From the NCBI RefSeq assembly GCF_001885215.1, contig NZ_CP018091.1, positions 372,001-436,000 of the forward strand: a stretch of DNA of 64,000 nt, read 5' to 3'. Positions 9,118-18,635 of this stretch are shown piece after piece. A model generated the notes under the pieces. That model was given only the letters and a program-made list of their open reading frames with translations, ran no database searches and had not been told where the DNA came from. This stretch comes from Synechococcus sp. SynAce01. Lineage in GTDB: Bacteria; Cyanobacteriota; Cyanobacteriia; PCC-6307; Cyanobiaceae. Made by a program: the position numbers and the translations under genes. Every line of letters begins with the position of its first letter. Within the stretch, counting starts at the first letter, position 1.

Positions 9118-9753
9118 GTGGCGCCGGTGGTGTTGGCCGTCTCGGGCGCTTCGGCCATGCCCCTGGCGGAACGGAGCCTTCAGCTCTTGCTTGAAGCTGG
9201 CGAGGAGGTTGAACTGATCGCCAGCCGTGGCGCCATCGGCGTCTGGCTGGCCGAACAGGGTGTGCGCATTCCCTCTGAACCTGAGCTGCAGACGCTGTTC
9301 TGGCGCGAGCGCACCGGTGTGAGCTCCGGTCAGTTGCGCTGCCACCGCTGGAATGATCAGGCCGCTGCGATCGCCAGCGGCAGCTTTCCCACCCGGGGCA
9401 TGGTGATCTTGCCGGCGAGCATGGGAACAGTCGGTCGGATTGCCAGCGGTGTGGCCACCGACTTAGTCGAGAGGGTGGCCGATGTCCACCTCAAGGAAGG
9501 CCGGCCGCTGGTGATTGCGCCGCGAGAGATGCCGTGGAACCTGATTCATCTGCGCAATCTGACCGCCCTGGCTGAAGCGGGGGCCCGGATCGCCCCACCG
9601 ATTCCCGCCTGGTATCACCGCCCCACCACCCTTGAAGAGATGGTGGATTTTCTGGTCATCCGGGTGTTCGATTCTTTGGGTTATGAGCTTGGGGCGCTGA
9701 AGCGCTGGGAAGGACCGGTCGACCTCGCGCCCACCGCCAGAACCACGGCCTGA
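9118..9753 (+). CDS. ubiX: Flavin prenyltransferase UbiX
   Basis: 211 residues from a GTG. UbiX joins dimethylallyl phosphate to FMN to make prenyl-FMN, the cofactor of UbiD-type decarboxylases used in quinone synthesis. Visible: the N-terminal flavoprotein loop VSGASAMPLA, the PASMGTVGRIASG motif and the signature APREMPWNLIHLRNL (residues about 139-153). The short gap to the RNB-fold gene suggests one transcript. Confidence 0.93.
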   Translation: MAPVVLAVSGASAMPLAERSLQLLLEAGEEVELIASRGAIGVWLAEQGVRIPSEPELQTLFWRERTGVSSGQLRCHRWNDQAAAIASGSFPTRGMVILPASMGTVGRIASGVATDLVERVADVHLKEGRPLVIAPREMPWNLIHLRNLTALAEAGARIAPPIPAWYHRPTTLEEMVDFLVIRVFDSLGYELGALKRWEGPVDLAPTARTTA

Positions 9754-9826
9754 ATCACGGCGGAAACTCTTCCTGAATCACTGCTGAACCGCTCAATCAC
9801 CTGCCCGTTTGCTGGCGCCGGACCCC

Positions 9827-10336
9827 GTGCTCTCCCGTCTTCTGCTTCTGCCCCTGCTCGCTCCCCTGCTGGCGGTCCTGCTGGTCGCGGCGATCAACCC
9901 CCGGCCGACGACTTCGCTGCGGCTGTTGATCTGGAGCTTGCCGGCCTTGCCGCTGGGTGCCTGGATCGGTCTGGCTGGCGCTGGCGGTGCAGCCCTCAGT
10001 GCCGGCTTCACCGCCCTGGCCCTGAAGCAGGGCGCGATTCCAGCGCCAGCGAACCCCAGGCAAGAGCCAGCACAGGCGCAACGGCGAAGCAGCCGTCGCA
10101 ACGACGAGGATCCAGGTCGCCAGAAACCGGAGAGAGCCAGCCGCAGCCAGCCGTTCACGCCGCCGGCCTGGTCTGGCCCCGAGCGGGCCCCCCAGGATCC
10201 GCTGCCCACCGTCTCTGTCCCCTTTCGGGTGATTCGGCGGGGCCCAGCGACAGTTGCTGGGCCAGTGGAGCAGGCGCGGGCCACCGCCATGACGCCTGAA
10301 GAGGGCTGGGACGCTCCCTTGGCGGAGGATTGGTGA
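9827..10336 (+). CDS. Hypothetical membrane protein
   Basis: 169 residues from a GTG at 9827; a TTG at 9809 is an alternative. Two N-terminal membrane segments (LLLLPLLAPLLAVLLVAA and LIWSLPALPLGAWIGLAG) are followed by a low-complexity, Pro/Arg-rich, probably unstructured tail. I do not recognise the family. It follows ubiX in the same direction and precedes a DUF2996 gene. Confidence 0.55.
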   Translation: MLSRLLLLPLLAPLLAVLLVAAINPRPTTSLRLLIWSLPALPLGAWIGLAGAGGAALSAGFTALALKQGAIPAPANPRQEPAQAQRRSSRRNDEDPGRQKPERASRSQPFTPPAWSGPERAPQDPLPTVSVPFRVIRRGPATVAGPVEQARATAMTPEEGWDAPLAEDW

Positions 10337-10382
10337 GACGCCCCTAAAGTTGCGCGAAGGTTCCCTATCGAGGTCTGTGCCC

Positions 10383-10823
10383 GTGAGCGATTCAGCCAGC
10401 CCCGCCCCCAAGACTGAAGCCAAAGCCAAGCCGGCAGCGGCGGCAGTCAAAGCCAAGCCGCCCGCTCCGGAAGACAAGCCATTTGCGGAGTTCATCCCCC
10501 AGCTCTTCCTGCCGGCCCTGACCAAGGAGATCAAGTCCTATGGAGGTCCGGATGTGGAGCTGAGCTTCCTGGAAGCCCCCATGCCGGTGGTGGGCTTTTC
10601 CTGTTGGCAGGTGCTCGGCGTTCTCCCGGGTGGCCGGCGCTTCTGGCTGTGCTTCACCGCCGCCCAGATCGGCTCCGCCAAGACCATCGCCCTGGCCGAA
10701 TCAGGCAGTGAACCCAGCCTGCTGGAGCCCTTCTTGATTGATGAGCGCAAGACCACCCTGGCCCTGCTGCTCTCCCGGGTGGTCTCCCGGCTCAATGGCC
10801 AGAAATGGCTCGGCCCGAACTGA
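10383..10823 (+). CDS. DUF2996-family protein
   Basis: 146 residues from a GTG (MSDSASPAPK). An Ala/Lys/Pro-rich N-terminal linker of about 35 residues leads into a compact conserved domain (FIPQLFLPALTKEI, VELSFLEAPMPVVGFSCWQV, FWLCFTAAQIGSAKTIAL). This is a cyanobacterial protein family of unknown function; the domain assignment is from memory of the pattern. No membrane segment or signal is seen. Confidence 0.75.
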   Translation: MSDSASPAPKTEAKAKPAAAAVKAKPPAPEDKPFAEFIPQLFLPALTKEIKSYGGPDVELSFLEAPMPVVGFSCWQVLGVLPGGRRFWLCFTAAQIGSAKTIALAESGSEPSLLEPFLIDERKTTLALLLSRVVSRLNGQKWLGPN

Positions 10824-10915
10824 GCAACCACGCAGATCGCTGCCGCTCTTCACATCGCGGCATCCAGGCGCTGAAGCCTCCTACGATGGGGGCACCATTT
10901 TGCTGAAGCGCACGC

Positions 10916-11998
10916 ATGGTGCCTCCGATCGCCGCCCCCAGCGCCCCTGCCGGCTCGCAGGCCCAGGCGTTCAAAGAACCCGTCAAGGACACAATCCTGA
11001 CGCCGCGGTTCTACACCACCGATTTCGACGCCATGGCGGCGATGGATCTGCGGCCCAACGAGGTGGAGCTCGAAGCCATCTGCGAAGAGTTCCGCAAGGA
11101 TTACAACCGCCATCACTTCGTTCGCAACGCCGAATTCGATGGCGCCGCCGACAAGCTCGATCCCGCAACCCGCAAGGTGTTTGTGGAGTTCCTGGAGCAG
11201 AGCTGCACGTCGGAATTCTCCGGTTTCCTGCTCTACAAGGAACTCAGCCGCCGCATCAAAGAGAAAAACCCCTTGTTGGCGGAATGCTTTGCGCACATGG
11301 CCCGCGATGAAGCGCGCCACGCCGGCTTCCTCAACAAGTCGATGGGTGATTTCGGTCTGCAGCTCGACCTGGGCTTCCTGACCGCCAATAAGGCGTACAC
11401 CTTCTTCCAGCCGAAGTTCATCTTCTACGCCACCTACCTCTCTGAGAAGATCGGCTACTGGCGCTACATCGCCATCTATCGCCACCTGCAGCAGCATCCA
11501 GAGAGCAAGATTTTCCCGATCTTCAACTTCTTCGAGAACTGGTGCCAGGACGAAAATCGCCACGGCGACTTCTTCGATGCCCTGATGAAAGCCCAGCCAG
11601 ACACCGTGCGCGGTCTTCAGGCCCGTTTGTGGTGCCGCTTCTTCCTACTGGCCGTGTTCGCCACCATGTATGTGCGCGACGTGGCCCGCAAGGAGTTCTA
11701 CGAGGCCCTCGGCCTAGATGCCCGCAGCTACGACAAGATGGTGATCGAGAAAACCAACGAAACCTCCGCCAAGGTGTTTCCCGTGGTGCTCAATGTCGCC
11801 CACCCCAAGTTCTACGAGCGGCTTGAGCGGATCGTCACCAACAACAGCGCCCTGAGCGCTGCTGATCAGTCCGGTGGCTTCGCCCCGATCCGCATCCTGC
11901 GCAAACTGCCCTTCTGGGCGGCCAATGGCCTGGAGATGGCCAAGCTCTTCTTGATGGCTCCGATCCGCAGCGAAGACTTCCAACCTGCGGTGCGCTGA
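10916..11998 (+). CDS. acsF: Mg-protoporphyrin IX monomethyl ester (oxidative) cyclase AcsF
   Basis: 360 residues, normal for AcsF/ChlE. This O2-dependent di-iron enzyme closes the fifth (E) ring of chlorophyll, making protochlorophyllide. Di-iron ligands are visible in [11 protein letters not shown] (residues about 124-134) and [12 protein letters not shown] (about 209-220), each an ExxH motif, with upstream glutamates in the [12 protein letters not shown] helix. The family needs Ycf54, which is encoded in this window at 42049-42384. A short tandem repeat follows its stop. Confidence 0.97.
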   Translation: MVPPIAAPSAPAGSQAQAFKEPVKDTILTPRFYTTDFDAMAAMDLRPNEVELEAICEEFRKDYNRHHFVRNAEFDGAADKLDPATRKVFVEFLEQSCTSEFSGFLLYKELSRRIKEKNPLLAECFAHMARDEARHAGFLNKSMGDFGLQLDLGFLTANKAYTFFQPKFIFYATYLSEKIGYWRYIAIYRHLQQHPESKIFPIFNFFENWCQDENRHGDFFDALMKAQPDTVRGLQARLWCRFFLLAVFATMYVRDVARKEFYEALGLDARSYDKMVIEKTNETSAKVFPVVLNVAHPKFYERLERIVTNNSALSAADQSGGFAPIRILRKLPFWAANGLEMAKLFLMAPIRSEDFQPAVR

Positions 11999-12002
11999 AC
12001 CC

Positions 12003-12034
12003 AAGGTTTCGCGTCAAAGGTTTCGCATCAAAGG
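12003..12034. repeat. 14-bp tandem repeat after acsF
   Basis: AAGGTTTCGCGTCA is followed directly by AAGGTTTCGCATCA (13 of 14 bases the same) and then by AAGG, about 2.3 copies. It lies between the acsF stop and the tldD start. No hairpin or T-run is present, so it is not an obvious terminator; no function is claimed. Confidence 0.6.
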
Positions 12035-12069
12035 CCCCACAACACGTTCCACCACCCCACCCAAACCTC

Positions 12070-13506
12070 TTGGTTGCTTCCCCTCCCCTGGCCCTGGTTC
12101 AGCTCGATCCCTTCGACCTGAGCTGGCGATCGAGGCTGGAGCTGGTGCTGGCCTCAGGCCGCGCCGCCGGAGCCAGCCTGGTGGAAGTGTTTCTCGAGAG
12201 CACCGACCACATCGGTCTGCTGGCCGAGCAGGACAGCATCACCAATGTCAGCCCGGCGTTTGGCAAGGGCGCTGGCATCCGGGTGTTCCGCGAGGAGCGC
12301 GATGGCTTCGTCTCCACCAACGACCTCAGCGAGCGCGGGCTGATGGCGGCCCTGGAGCAGGCCCTCGGCATGCTTGGCCTGGAGCGCGGCAGCAGCGACT
12401 CCAGCCGCTTCGACGGCCTCTCAGGCCTGCGCGATTACGGCCAGAGCAAACAGGCCTGGTTGGATCATTGCCCCGGCTTGGGCGAGGCCACCAGCCGGCT
12501 TCTGGAGGGCACCGCCCTGCTCGAGCGCCACGGCCAGCACCTGCAGGCCCGCCGCGGCAGCTATGCCCGCGACTGGCAGGAGGTGATGGTGGCCGCCAGT
12601 GATGGCACCTTCGCCCGCGACATCCGGCTGCACCAGTCGGTGGGGCTCAATGCCCTGGCCGCCGATGGGGAGCACCGGGCCAGCCAGGGGCGGCGCTATG
12701 GCAGCAGCGATCGCCCCGATGACCTGCGCCAGTGGGACCCAGACGCTTCGGCCGCAGAGATCTGCGCCAGCGCCCAGGCCATGCTCCGCGCCGATTACGT
12801 CGAAGCCGGCAGCTACCCGGTGGTGCTGGCCAACCGCTTCGGCGGTGTGATCTTCCACGAAGCCTGCGGCCACCTGCTCGAAACCACCCAGGTGGAGCGG
12901 GGCACCACCCCCTTCGCTGAGCAGGTGGGCAGCCCGATCGCCCATGCGGCGGTCACGGCGATCGATGAGGGCCTCAGCAGCGGCGCCTTCGGCAGCCTTT
13001 CGATGGACGACGAAGGCATGGAGCCTGAGCGCACCGTGCTGATCGAGAACGGCGTGCTCAAGCGCTTTCTCTCCGACCGGGCCGGCGAACTGCGCACTGG
13101 GCACGCCCGCACCGGCAGCGGCCGACGCCAGAGCCATTCCTTCGCCGCCGCCAGCCGCATGCGCAACACCTTCATCGCCGCTGGCCCCCACAGCCCCGCT
13201 GACCTGATCGCCTCGATCGAGACCGGGCTGTATTGCAAGTCGATGGGTGGCGGCAGCGTCGGCCCCACCGGCCAGTTCAATTTTGCCGTCGAGGAGGGCT
13301 ACCTGATCGAGAACGGAGAACTGGGAAAGCCGGTGAAGGGAGCCACCCTGATCGGTGAAGCCAAGGAGGTGATGCCACGCATCTCGATGTGTGCCAACGA
13401 TCTGGAACTGGCCGCTGGCTTTTGTGGCTCGGTGAGCGGCAGCATCTTCGTGACGGTCGGCCAGCCCCACATCAAGGTCGACAGCATCACGGTGGGGGGG
13501 CGATGA
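12070..13506 (+). CDS. tldD: Metalloprotease TldD
   Basis: 478 residues from a TTG. TldD is the zinc-bearing half of the TldD/TldE protease, which degrades unfolded peptides and processes some peptide precursors. The HExxxH zinc motif HEACGH is visible (residues about 264-269), as is the conserved C-terminal region GSVSGSIFVTVGQPHIKVDSI. Its stop overlaps the tldE start by ATGA, so the two subunits are translationally coupled. Confidence 0.95.
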   Translation: MVASPPLALVQLDPFDLSWRSRLELVLASGRAAGASLVEVFLESTDHIGLLAEQDSITNVSPAFGKGAGIRVFREERDGFVSTNDLSERGLMAALEQALGMLGLERGSSDSSRFDGLSGLRDYGQSKQAWLDHCPGLGEATSRLLEGTALLERHGQHLQARRGSYARDWQEVMVAASDGTFARDIRLHQSVGLNALAADGEHRASQGRRYGSSDRPDDLRQWDPDASAAEICASAQAMLRADYVEAGSYPVVLANRFGGVIFHEACGHLLETTQVERGTTPFAEQVGSPIAHAAVTAIDEGLSSGAFGSLSMDDEGMEPERTVLIENGVLKRFLSDRAGELRTGHARTGSGRRQSHSFAAASRMRNTFIAAGPHSPADLIASIETGLYCKSMGGGSVGPTGQFNFAVEEGYLIENGELGKPVKGATLIGEAKEVMPRISMCANDLELAAGFCGSVSGSIFVTVGQPHIKVDSITVGGR

Positions 13507-14906
13507 GCATGGGCACCTCACTGAGCGCCACGACCCCAGCCGCTGCCAAGGCTCCTGGCCTCGATGCCGTCCAACTGGGCCAACAACTGGAACGCCTCGC
13601 CGGCGATCTGGGCATCGAGCGATGGGATCTCGGGGCCGCCTGCAGCACCGACACGTCCGTGCAGGTCGACCGGGGTGAAGCCAAGCAGCTCAAGGGCGCC
13701 CAACGCAGCTCGATCACCGTGCGGGTCTGGAACGGCGATGGCCTGGTGGGCATCACCAGCACCTCCGATCTCTCCAAGGCGGGCCTGGCGCGCGCCCTCG
13801 CCGGCGCCAAGGAAGCCAGCGCCTATGGCAACGCCAACGACACACCGGCCTTTTCACCCCTGGCGGGCGCTCCCCTGGAGCCCCTCGATCAACCGATCCA
13901 AGACCCCCAGGCCATTCTCAGCCTGCTGACCACGCTCAAAGAGGCCGAGCGCGACCTGCTTGGTCGCCACGCAGCGATCACGACAGTTCCGTACAACGGC
14001 CTGGCCCAGCGCGCCAGCGAGCGGATCTACCTCAACAGCGCCGGCGCCTGCCGCCAACAGCAACTCAGCACCGCCAGCCTCTACCTCTACGCCAGGGCCG
14101 AGGAAGCCGGCCGCAAGCCACGCAGCAGCGGTGCCGTGCGCCTGGCCTATGGCGCCAGCGAACTCGACATCGCCGGCTGCATTGATGAAGCCGCAGAGCT
14201 CACCATCTCCCACCTCGACTACGCCCCGATTGCCACGGGTTACTACACCTGTGTGTTCAGCCCCGAAGCGTTTCTCGACCTGGTCGGTGCCTTCAGCAAT
14301 CTGTTCAACGCCCGGGCCGTGCTGGATGGCGTCAGCCTCAGCCATCGGGAGTCGCTGGGCGACAGCTTGGCCGTTCCCTTCCTCTCCATCCATGACAACG
14401 GCCTGCACCCGGGCAACATCGGTGCCTCCAGCTTTGATGGCGAAGGCACGCCGGTGAGCCGCCTGGGTCTGATCGAAGATGGCGTTCTCAGCCACTTCAT
14501 GCACTCGGAGGCCACCGCCCGTGCCTTCGGCGTCGCCCCCACCGGCCATGCCGGCCTGGGGGCCAAGGTGTCGGTGGGTGCGAACTGGTTTGAAGTCGGC
14601 TCCGGCAGCAGCGCTGGCGGCGCCCAGGGGCTGGATCGTCACAGCGCCGACGGCGTGGTCTGGATTGATTCCCTCTCAGCGCTGCATGCCGGCGTCAAAG
14701 CCAGCCAGGGTTCGTTTTCGCTGCCCTTTGATGGCTGGTTGATCCAGGGCGGTGAAACCCGCTCGATCGAGGCGGCCACCGTGGCCGGCGACATCCGCCA
14801 GGTGCTCAAGGCTTTGGTGGGCTTTGAAGGAGAGGCCAAGGTCACCCCCGATGGCCTCTGCCCTCACGTGTGGGTGGAAGGCTTGTCGATCACCGGCGAC
14901 GCCTGA
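13503..14906 (+). CDS. tldE: TldE/PmbA, non-catalytic partner of TldD
   Basis: 467 residues from the ATG at 13503, which overlaps the tldD stop. It shows the PmbA/TldE fold (ERLAGDLGIERWDLG, RGEAKQLKGAQRSSITVRVW, VEGLSITGD near the end) and has no HExxxH motif, as expected for the subunit that shapes the active-site groove. The earlier in-frame start at 13389 lies inside tldD and is rejected. Confidence 0.94.
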   Translation: MSMGTSLSATTPAAAKAPGLDAVQLGQQLERLAGDLGIERWDLGAACSTDTSVQVDRGEAKQLKGAQRSSITVRVWNGDGLVGITSTSDLSKAGLARALAGAKEASAYGNANDTPAFSPLAGAPLEPLDQPIQDPQAILSLLTTLKEAERDLLGRHAAITTVPYNGLAQRASERIYLNSAGACRQQQLSTASLYLYARAEEAGRKPRSSGAVRLAYGASELDIAGCIDEAAELTISHLDYAPIATGYYTCVFSPEAFLDLVGAFSNLFNARAVLDGVSLSHRESLGDSLAVPFLSIHDNGLHPGNIGASSFDGEGTPVSRLGLIEDGVLSHFMHSEATARAFGVAPTGHAGLGAKVSVGANWFEVGSGSSAGGAQGLDRHSADGVVWIDSLSALHAGVKASQGSFSLPFDGWLIQGGETRSIEAATVAGDIRQVLKALVGFEGEAKVTPDGLCPHVWVEGLSITGDA

Positions 14907-14957
14907 TCCGATGCGCCTGGTCGCCAGCCTCTCGGCTGCGGGGAAGAAGAAAGCGTC

Positions 14958-15986
14958 TTGAGGATCTTGTTCTGGGGCACCCCCGCTTACGCGGTGCCCA
15001 GCCTCGATGCCCTGGTGGCCGCCGGCCACGAACTGGTGGCTGTAGTGAGCCAGCCCGACCGCCGCCGGGGGCGAGGCTCCGCCTTTCTTCCATCAGCTGT
15101 CAAAGCACGCGCCCTGGAGCTCGGCCTGCCGGTGTTCACCCCCCAGCGCATCCGCAGGGAGGCAGAGCTGCAGGTTCAACTGGCTGCCCTTGGCGCCGAT
15201 ATCTCCGTGGTGGTGGCCTTCGGCCAGATTCTGCCTCCAGCCGTGCTCAACGAGCCGCCCCTGGGCTGCTGGAACGGCCACGGCTCGCTGCTGCCGCGCT
15301 GGCGCGGGGCCGCGCCGATTCAGTGGAGCCTGCTGGAAGGCGACGCCGAAACAGGCGTTGGCATCATGGCCATGGAAGAGGGCTTAGACACCGGGCCGGT
15401 GTTACTGGAGAAGCGGCTGACGATCGGCCTGCTCGAGAACGCCCAGCAACTGGCACTTCGCCTCAGCAAGCTCACCGCCGAGCTGCTGGTTGCGGCCATG
15501 CCCTTGATCGAGAAGGCAGGAGCTGGCCCGGAAGCCGAACGGCTGGCGCGGCTTGAGGTGCGGCCCCAGCCCAGCGCCAACGAGTGCTATGCCCGCCTGC
15601 TGGCCAAGAAGGATTTCCGCATCAACTGGAGCGCCTCAGCCCTGACACTCCATCGCCAGGTGATGGGGCTGTATCCCGGAGCGCACAGCATCTGGGGGGA
15701 GAAGCGGCTGAAGCTGCTGGTCAGCGAGCCCCTGGTGGCCAGGCTGGTGGACCAACTCAGCAGCCAGGCCGCCCAGCTGGCTCAGGCCTGGAACAACCGG
15801 GACTCCAGCTCGCGCCCGACTGAGCAACCCGGCACGGTGCTGGAGGTGGTGCCATCCCTGGGACTGGTGGTCTCCACCGGCGGCTGCCCGCTGTTGATTC
15901 GCGAAGCCCAGCTAGAAGGAAAGGCCCCCGCCCGAGGCCAGGCCCTACTCCAACAGCTGGGGGCCAAGGCGGGAGATCGGCTGTAA
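14958..15986 (+). CDS. fmt: Methionyl-tRNA formyltransferase
   Basis: 342 residues from a TTG (MRILFWGTPAYAVPSLDAL). It transfers a formyl group from 10-formyl-THF to initiator Met-tRNA. The N-terminal formyltransferase domain carries the catalytic signature NGHGSLLPRWRGAAPIQW (residues about 107-124), with the expected Asn and His, and DTGPVL further on. The C-terminal OB-like tRNA-binding domain starts around residue 205. Same direction as tldE, about 50 bases downstream. Confidence 0.95.
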   Translation: MRILFWGTPAYAVPSLDALVAAGHELVAVVSQPDRRRGRGSAFLPSAVKARALELGLPVFTPQRIRREAELQVQLAALGADISVVVAFGQILPPAVLNEPPLGCWNGHGSLLPRWRGAAPIQWSLLEGDAETGVGIMAMEEGLDTGPVLLEKRLTIGLLENAQQLALRLSKLTAELLVAAMPLIEKAGAGPEAERLARLEVRPQPSANECYARLLAKKDFRINWSASALTLHRQVMGLYPGAHSIWGEKRLKLLVSEPLVARLVDQLSSQAAQLAQAWNNRDSSSRPTEQPGTVLEVVPSLGLVVSTGGCPLLIREAQLEGKAPARGQALLQQLGAKAGDRL

Positions 15987-16048
15987 ATCTGCGGCACAAC
16001 TGGCTATTCTCACCGCCACAAACAACCCACGCGGCTGCCGACCGATCC

Positions 16049-16318
16049 ATGGCCATCCAACTCCCCAAGCAGGCACGCAAGGAGGCCGTGGCTTCGATTA
16101 TCAATTACTTCCACGACTCCAGGGAAGAAGAGATCGGAACCATTGCTGCCGGGGGGCTGCTGGAGCTGTTCTTGACTGAAATCGCCCCGAGCATCTATAA
16201 CAAAGCCGTGTCAGACGTTCTGGGCAGAATCAGAAATCACATCGCCGAACTAGACATTGACCTGAACGAAGAAGAATTTCCCGCATCGGCAAGCAGGCAG
16301 GGGCGTGCTGATCTCTAA
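16049..16318 (+). CDS. DUF2164-family protein
   Basis: 89 residues, mostly helical and acidic toward the C-terminus. The pattern MAIQLPKQARKEAVASIINYF...EEIGTIAAGGLLELFLTEIAP fits DUF2164, a small bacterial family of unknown role. The ATG is at 16049. It lies at the left edge of the accessory region, where base composition starts to fall. Confidence 0.75.
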   Translation: MAIQLPKQARKEAVASIINYFHDSREEEIGTIAAGGLLELFLTEIAPSIYNKAVSDVLGRIRNHIAELDIDLNEEEFPASASRQGRADL

Positions 16319-16342
16319 CCTTTACCCAGCAGAGTCCAAGCA

Positions 16343-16567
16343 ATGGGCATAAAATCAAAAGAACCATTCCTTAGTGGAATTGCCCTGCTGCTTTTAAGCA
16401 GCGCATTGGTGGCCTGTGCTGGATCGTCTCCGAGCAACACCACGCCGTCTGCAGCCGAGCAGAAATCTCCACTGCTTGTGCCTCTCGATCAGGCCAGGGA
16501 AGCCGCCAAAGAACTGGAAGCCAAACAACTCGAACGGCAGAATGCTGCAGTTGAAGCGGTCCAATGA
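16343..16567 (+). CDS. Small lipoprotein of unknown function
   Basis: 74 residues. A signal peptide (SGIALLLLSSALVAC) ends in a lipobox with the lipidated cysteine at about residue 25. The mature part is short: a Ser/Thr/Pro linker, then a charged helix (QAREAAKELEAKQLERQNA) likely to form a coiled coil. It was not recognised as a known family. The ISAs1-type element begins 71 bases downstream. Confidence 0.6.
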   Translation: MGIKSKEPFLSGIALLLLSSALVACAGSSPSNTTPSAAEQKSPLLVPLDQAREAAKELEAKQLERQNAAVEAVQ

Positions 16568-16638
16568 AGAGATACAGCGGGATTCCTGAAAAACAAAACC
16601 AAGGCACTCGCGCACAATGCAGGTGCTTCCCCGAAACA

Positions 16639-17880
16639 CAGGGCTGATTGAAAGTCTGTCACAAGCGAGCTTGGCGTTGCTGCGAGCATTGGGTTTGGTC
16701 GGCGGGAATGGATCCCTTCTTTGCCAGAACCCTCTCCTGCTAATGCCTCTGCCGACCTGATCAGCTTTCTGCAGGCGATCCCAGAGGGACGGATGCGTCG
16801 TGGGGTGCGCTTCCCCCAGTGGTTTCTGCTCCTGGTGGCGGTCCTCGGGATCTTGAGTGGCTGCCAGAGCCTGCGGGATCTGGAGCGCTTTGCCCTCCGC
16901 CATCACGCTGCGCTGAACCAGGCGTTGGGTCTTGAGCTCAGGCGGCCACCCACTGATTCCACCTTCCGCTATCTGTTCCTGCAGGTTGATGTGGCCGAGA
17001 TCTGCCGGCAGCTGCAGGGGTGGATGCTCGCCCAGATCCCAGGTGGTGCGATGGGTCTTGATCAGCTCGTGTGCGACGGCAAGACACTCCGCGGCTCGAT
17101 TGTCCAGACCGACGGTGGCGGCGGTGCGTTCATTTCTCAGGTGACGCTCTACTCCAAGACCCTGGGTGTGGCCATTGCCCAGGCCACCTACGACACCCGT
17201 GAATCTCACGAGCGTGCCGTACTGCGGGAGCTGTTGGCCACGATGGATCTCGACGGCGTCTTGATCCAGGCCGACGCGCTTCATACCCAGAAACCGTTTT
17301 TCGGCAGCTCACGGAGCAGGGGGCCGACTTCCTCCTCACAGTGAAAGCAAACCAAAGGACCCTGCATCGCCAGATCGGCGAGCAGTTCCTCTACTCCCGC
17401 AAGATCCCTCTCACAGCAATGGTTTCTGAACGCAGCCATGGACGCGACACCACCTGGATACTCAGGGCCAAACAGGCTCCTGACTTCATCAACGAGGCCT
17501 GGCCCGGCAGTAGCTGGATTGTTGAACTTGTCGTCAGTGGCAAGCGTCATGGCAAGCCCTCCCTCCAGCGGCACCTTTTTCTCACCAGCCTGCGCACCAC
17601 GCCAAAAGCCCTGCTGCAACTGGTGAGGGACCGCTGGTGCATTGAAAGCTGGCACTGGATCCGCGATACCCAGCTCCATGAAGATGAACACCGTTATGGC
17701 GGCCCCGGCGCTGCCGTGCTGGCCACGCTGAGGACCCTGGCCCTCAACCTGCTCGGGCTGCACGGCCACTACTCGGTGAGAGCTGGGCTGGCTGAGGTGG
17801 CCCACGACATCGCCAAGCTGCTCACAATGGCTGGGATCAGGCCAGGATGGGCGACTTGATCAGACTTTCAATCAGCCCTG
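16639..17880 (+). mobile_element. ISAs1-family insertion sequence with perfect 20-bp ends
   Basis: The 20 bases from 16639 (CAGGGCTGATTG...) are an exact inverted copy of the 20 bases ending at 17880 (...CAATCAGCCCTG), giving a 1,242-bp element. It encloses a frameshifted ISAs1-type transposase. The flanking bases (CCGAAACA on the left, ATTGCAGC on the right) show no 8-10 bp target duplication, unlike a fresh insertion of this family. That suggests a deletion or recombination beside one end. The right end cuts into the DUF262 gene. Confidence 0.9.
16721..17859 (+). pseudogene. ISAs1-family transposase, frameshifted
   Basis: Two frames add up to one transposase of about 380 residues. The first part (16721-17344) has the family motifs VCDGKTLRGS and LIQADALHTQKPFF; the second (to 17859) continues with TVKANQRTLHRQI, WCIESWHWIRDTQLHEDEHRYG and LNLLGLHG. 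The break is at about 17300, where CCG TTT TTC GGC should read CCG TTT TTC CGG CAG: one base is missing. A -1 slip on the T-run could in principle restore the product, but the site is not a canonical slippery heptamer, so I call it inactive. Confidence 0.85.
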
Positions 17881-18635
17881 ATTGCAGCCGTAGGCCGCCA
17901 GTGGTGGCTGTACAGCTGCTCCTGGTGTTCAGGAGGTTGGCCCATGAGCACGAAGTTGCGGATCAGATCGGCCTGGGAGAGCTCCCGGCCGGTTGAGTTC
18001 ATGCTCTCGAAGATCAGCTGGGGGTTGTCCTGATCCCTGGAGAGGGCCACATCCACCACCAGCAACTTGCTGATCCCGCGGCACACCACCGACAGATCTG
18101 TGGCGGGCTTGCGCAGCTGCTCGAGGAAGAAGGCGTGGTTATCGGTGATGCGAATCGAGGGCTTCGGCGGTAGTGGCGCCCCGCGTCCTTCCACCAGAGC
18201 GTTCAAGGTGGTGCGATCGGTATCGGAGAGCAGCAGCTTGAAACGCTTGTCGCCCTTTTGGAGCCGGTTGATCAGGTAGTACTCGCGGACCATGTCCGGC
18301 GCAAAGCCTTCAATGGGCTCCTGCTGCTCTTCTGGCAACTTCGCGAGCACTTCGGCGAGGGCGGTGAGCAGCAGGGTGACGGTGGTCAGCCGCTGCTGGC
18401 CATCGATCACCAACTTGGGCGCCCGCACGGCGAGGTTGCCGAGGCCTTCATCGATGTGCACCACCGAGCCGATGAAGTGGACGCCAATCTCCTCAGAAGC
18501 ACCAGTCCGGAGGATGTCGGCTCAGAGCTGCTCACATTCCTGACGGGTCCAGGAGTAGGTGCGCTGGTAGATCGGGATGATGAATTGCTGGACTGCGTGC
18601 AGGATCTGGAGAAGTTTGGCTTCGGTGGCTTTCAT
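17881..18635 (-). pseudogene. DUF262 (GmrS/ParB-fold) protein, nonsense codon and IS-truncated
   Basis: The frame starts with the ATG at 18635, overlapping the hsdS stop by ATGA. It opens with the DUF262 pattern FIIPIYQRTYSWT, then meets a TGA at 18522-18524 (codon 38), where the family normally has Trp (EQLW). After it, the hallmark IDGQQRLTTVTLLL, the ESMNSTGRELSQADLIRNF motif and YSHHWRP follow in the same frame. At 17881 it runs into the ISAs1 right end, losing the C-terminal part. DUF262 proteins occur in nuclease systems such as GmrSD and beside type I R-M genes. It is probably dead. Confidence 0.88.

Noticed and set aside
17290-17310. Programmed -1 frameshift in the ISAs1 transposase
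   Set aside because: The T-run has five T then C (GTTTTTC), not a full X XXY YYZ heptamer, and no downstream structure is obvious. ISAs1 elements normally use a single frame, so a mutation is simpler.
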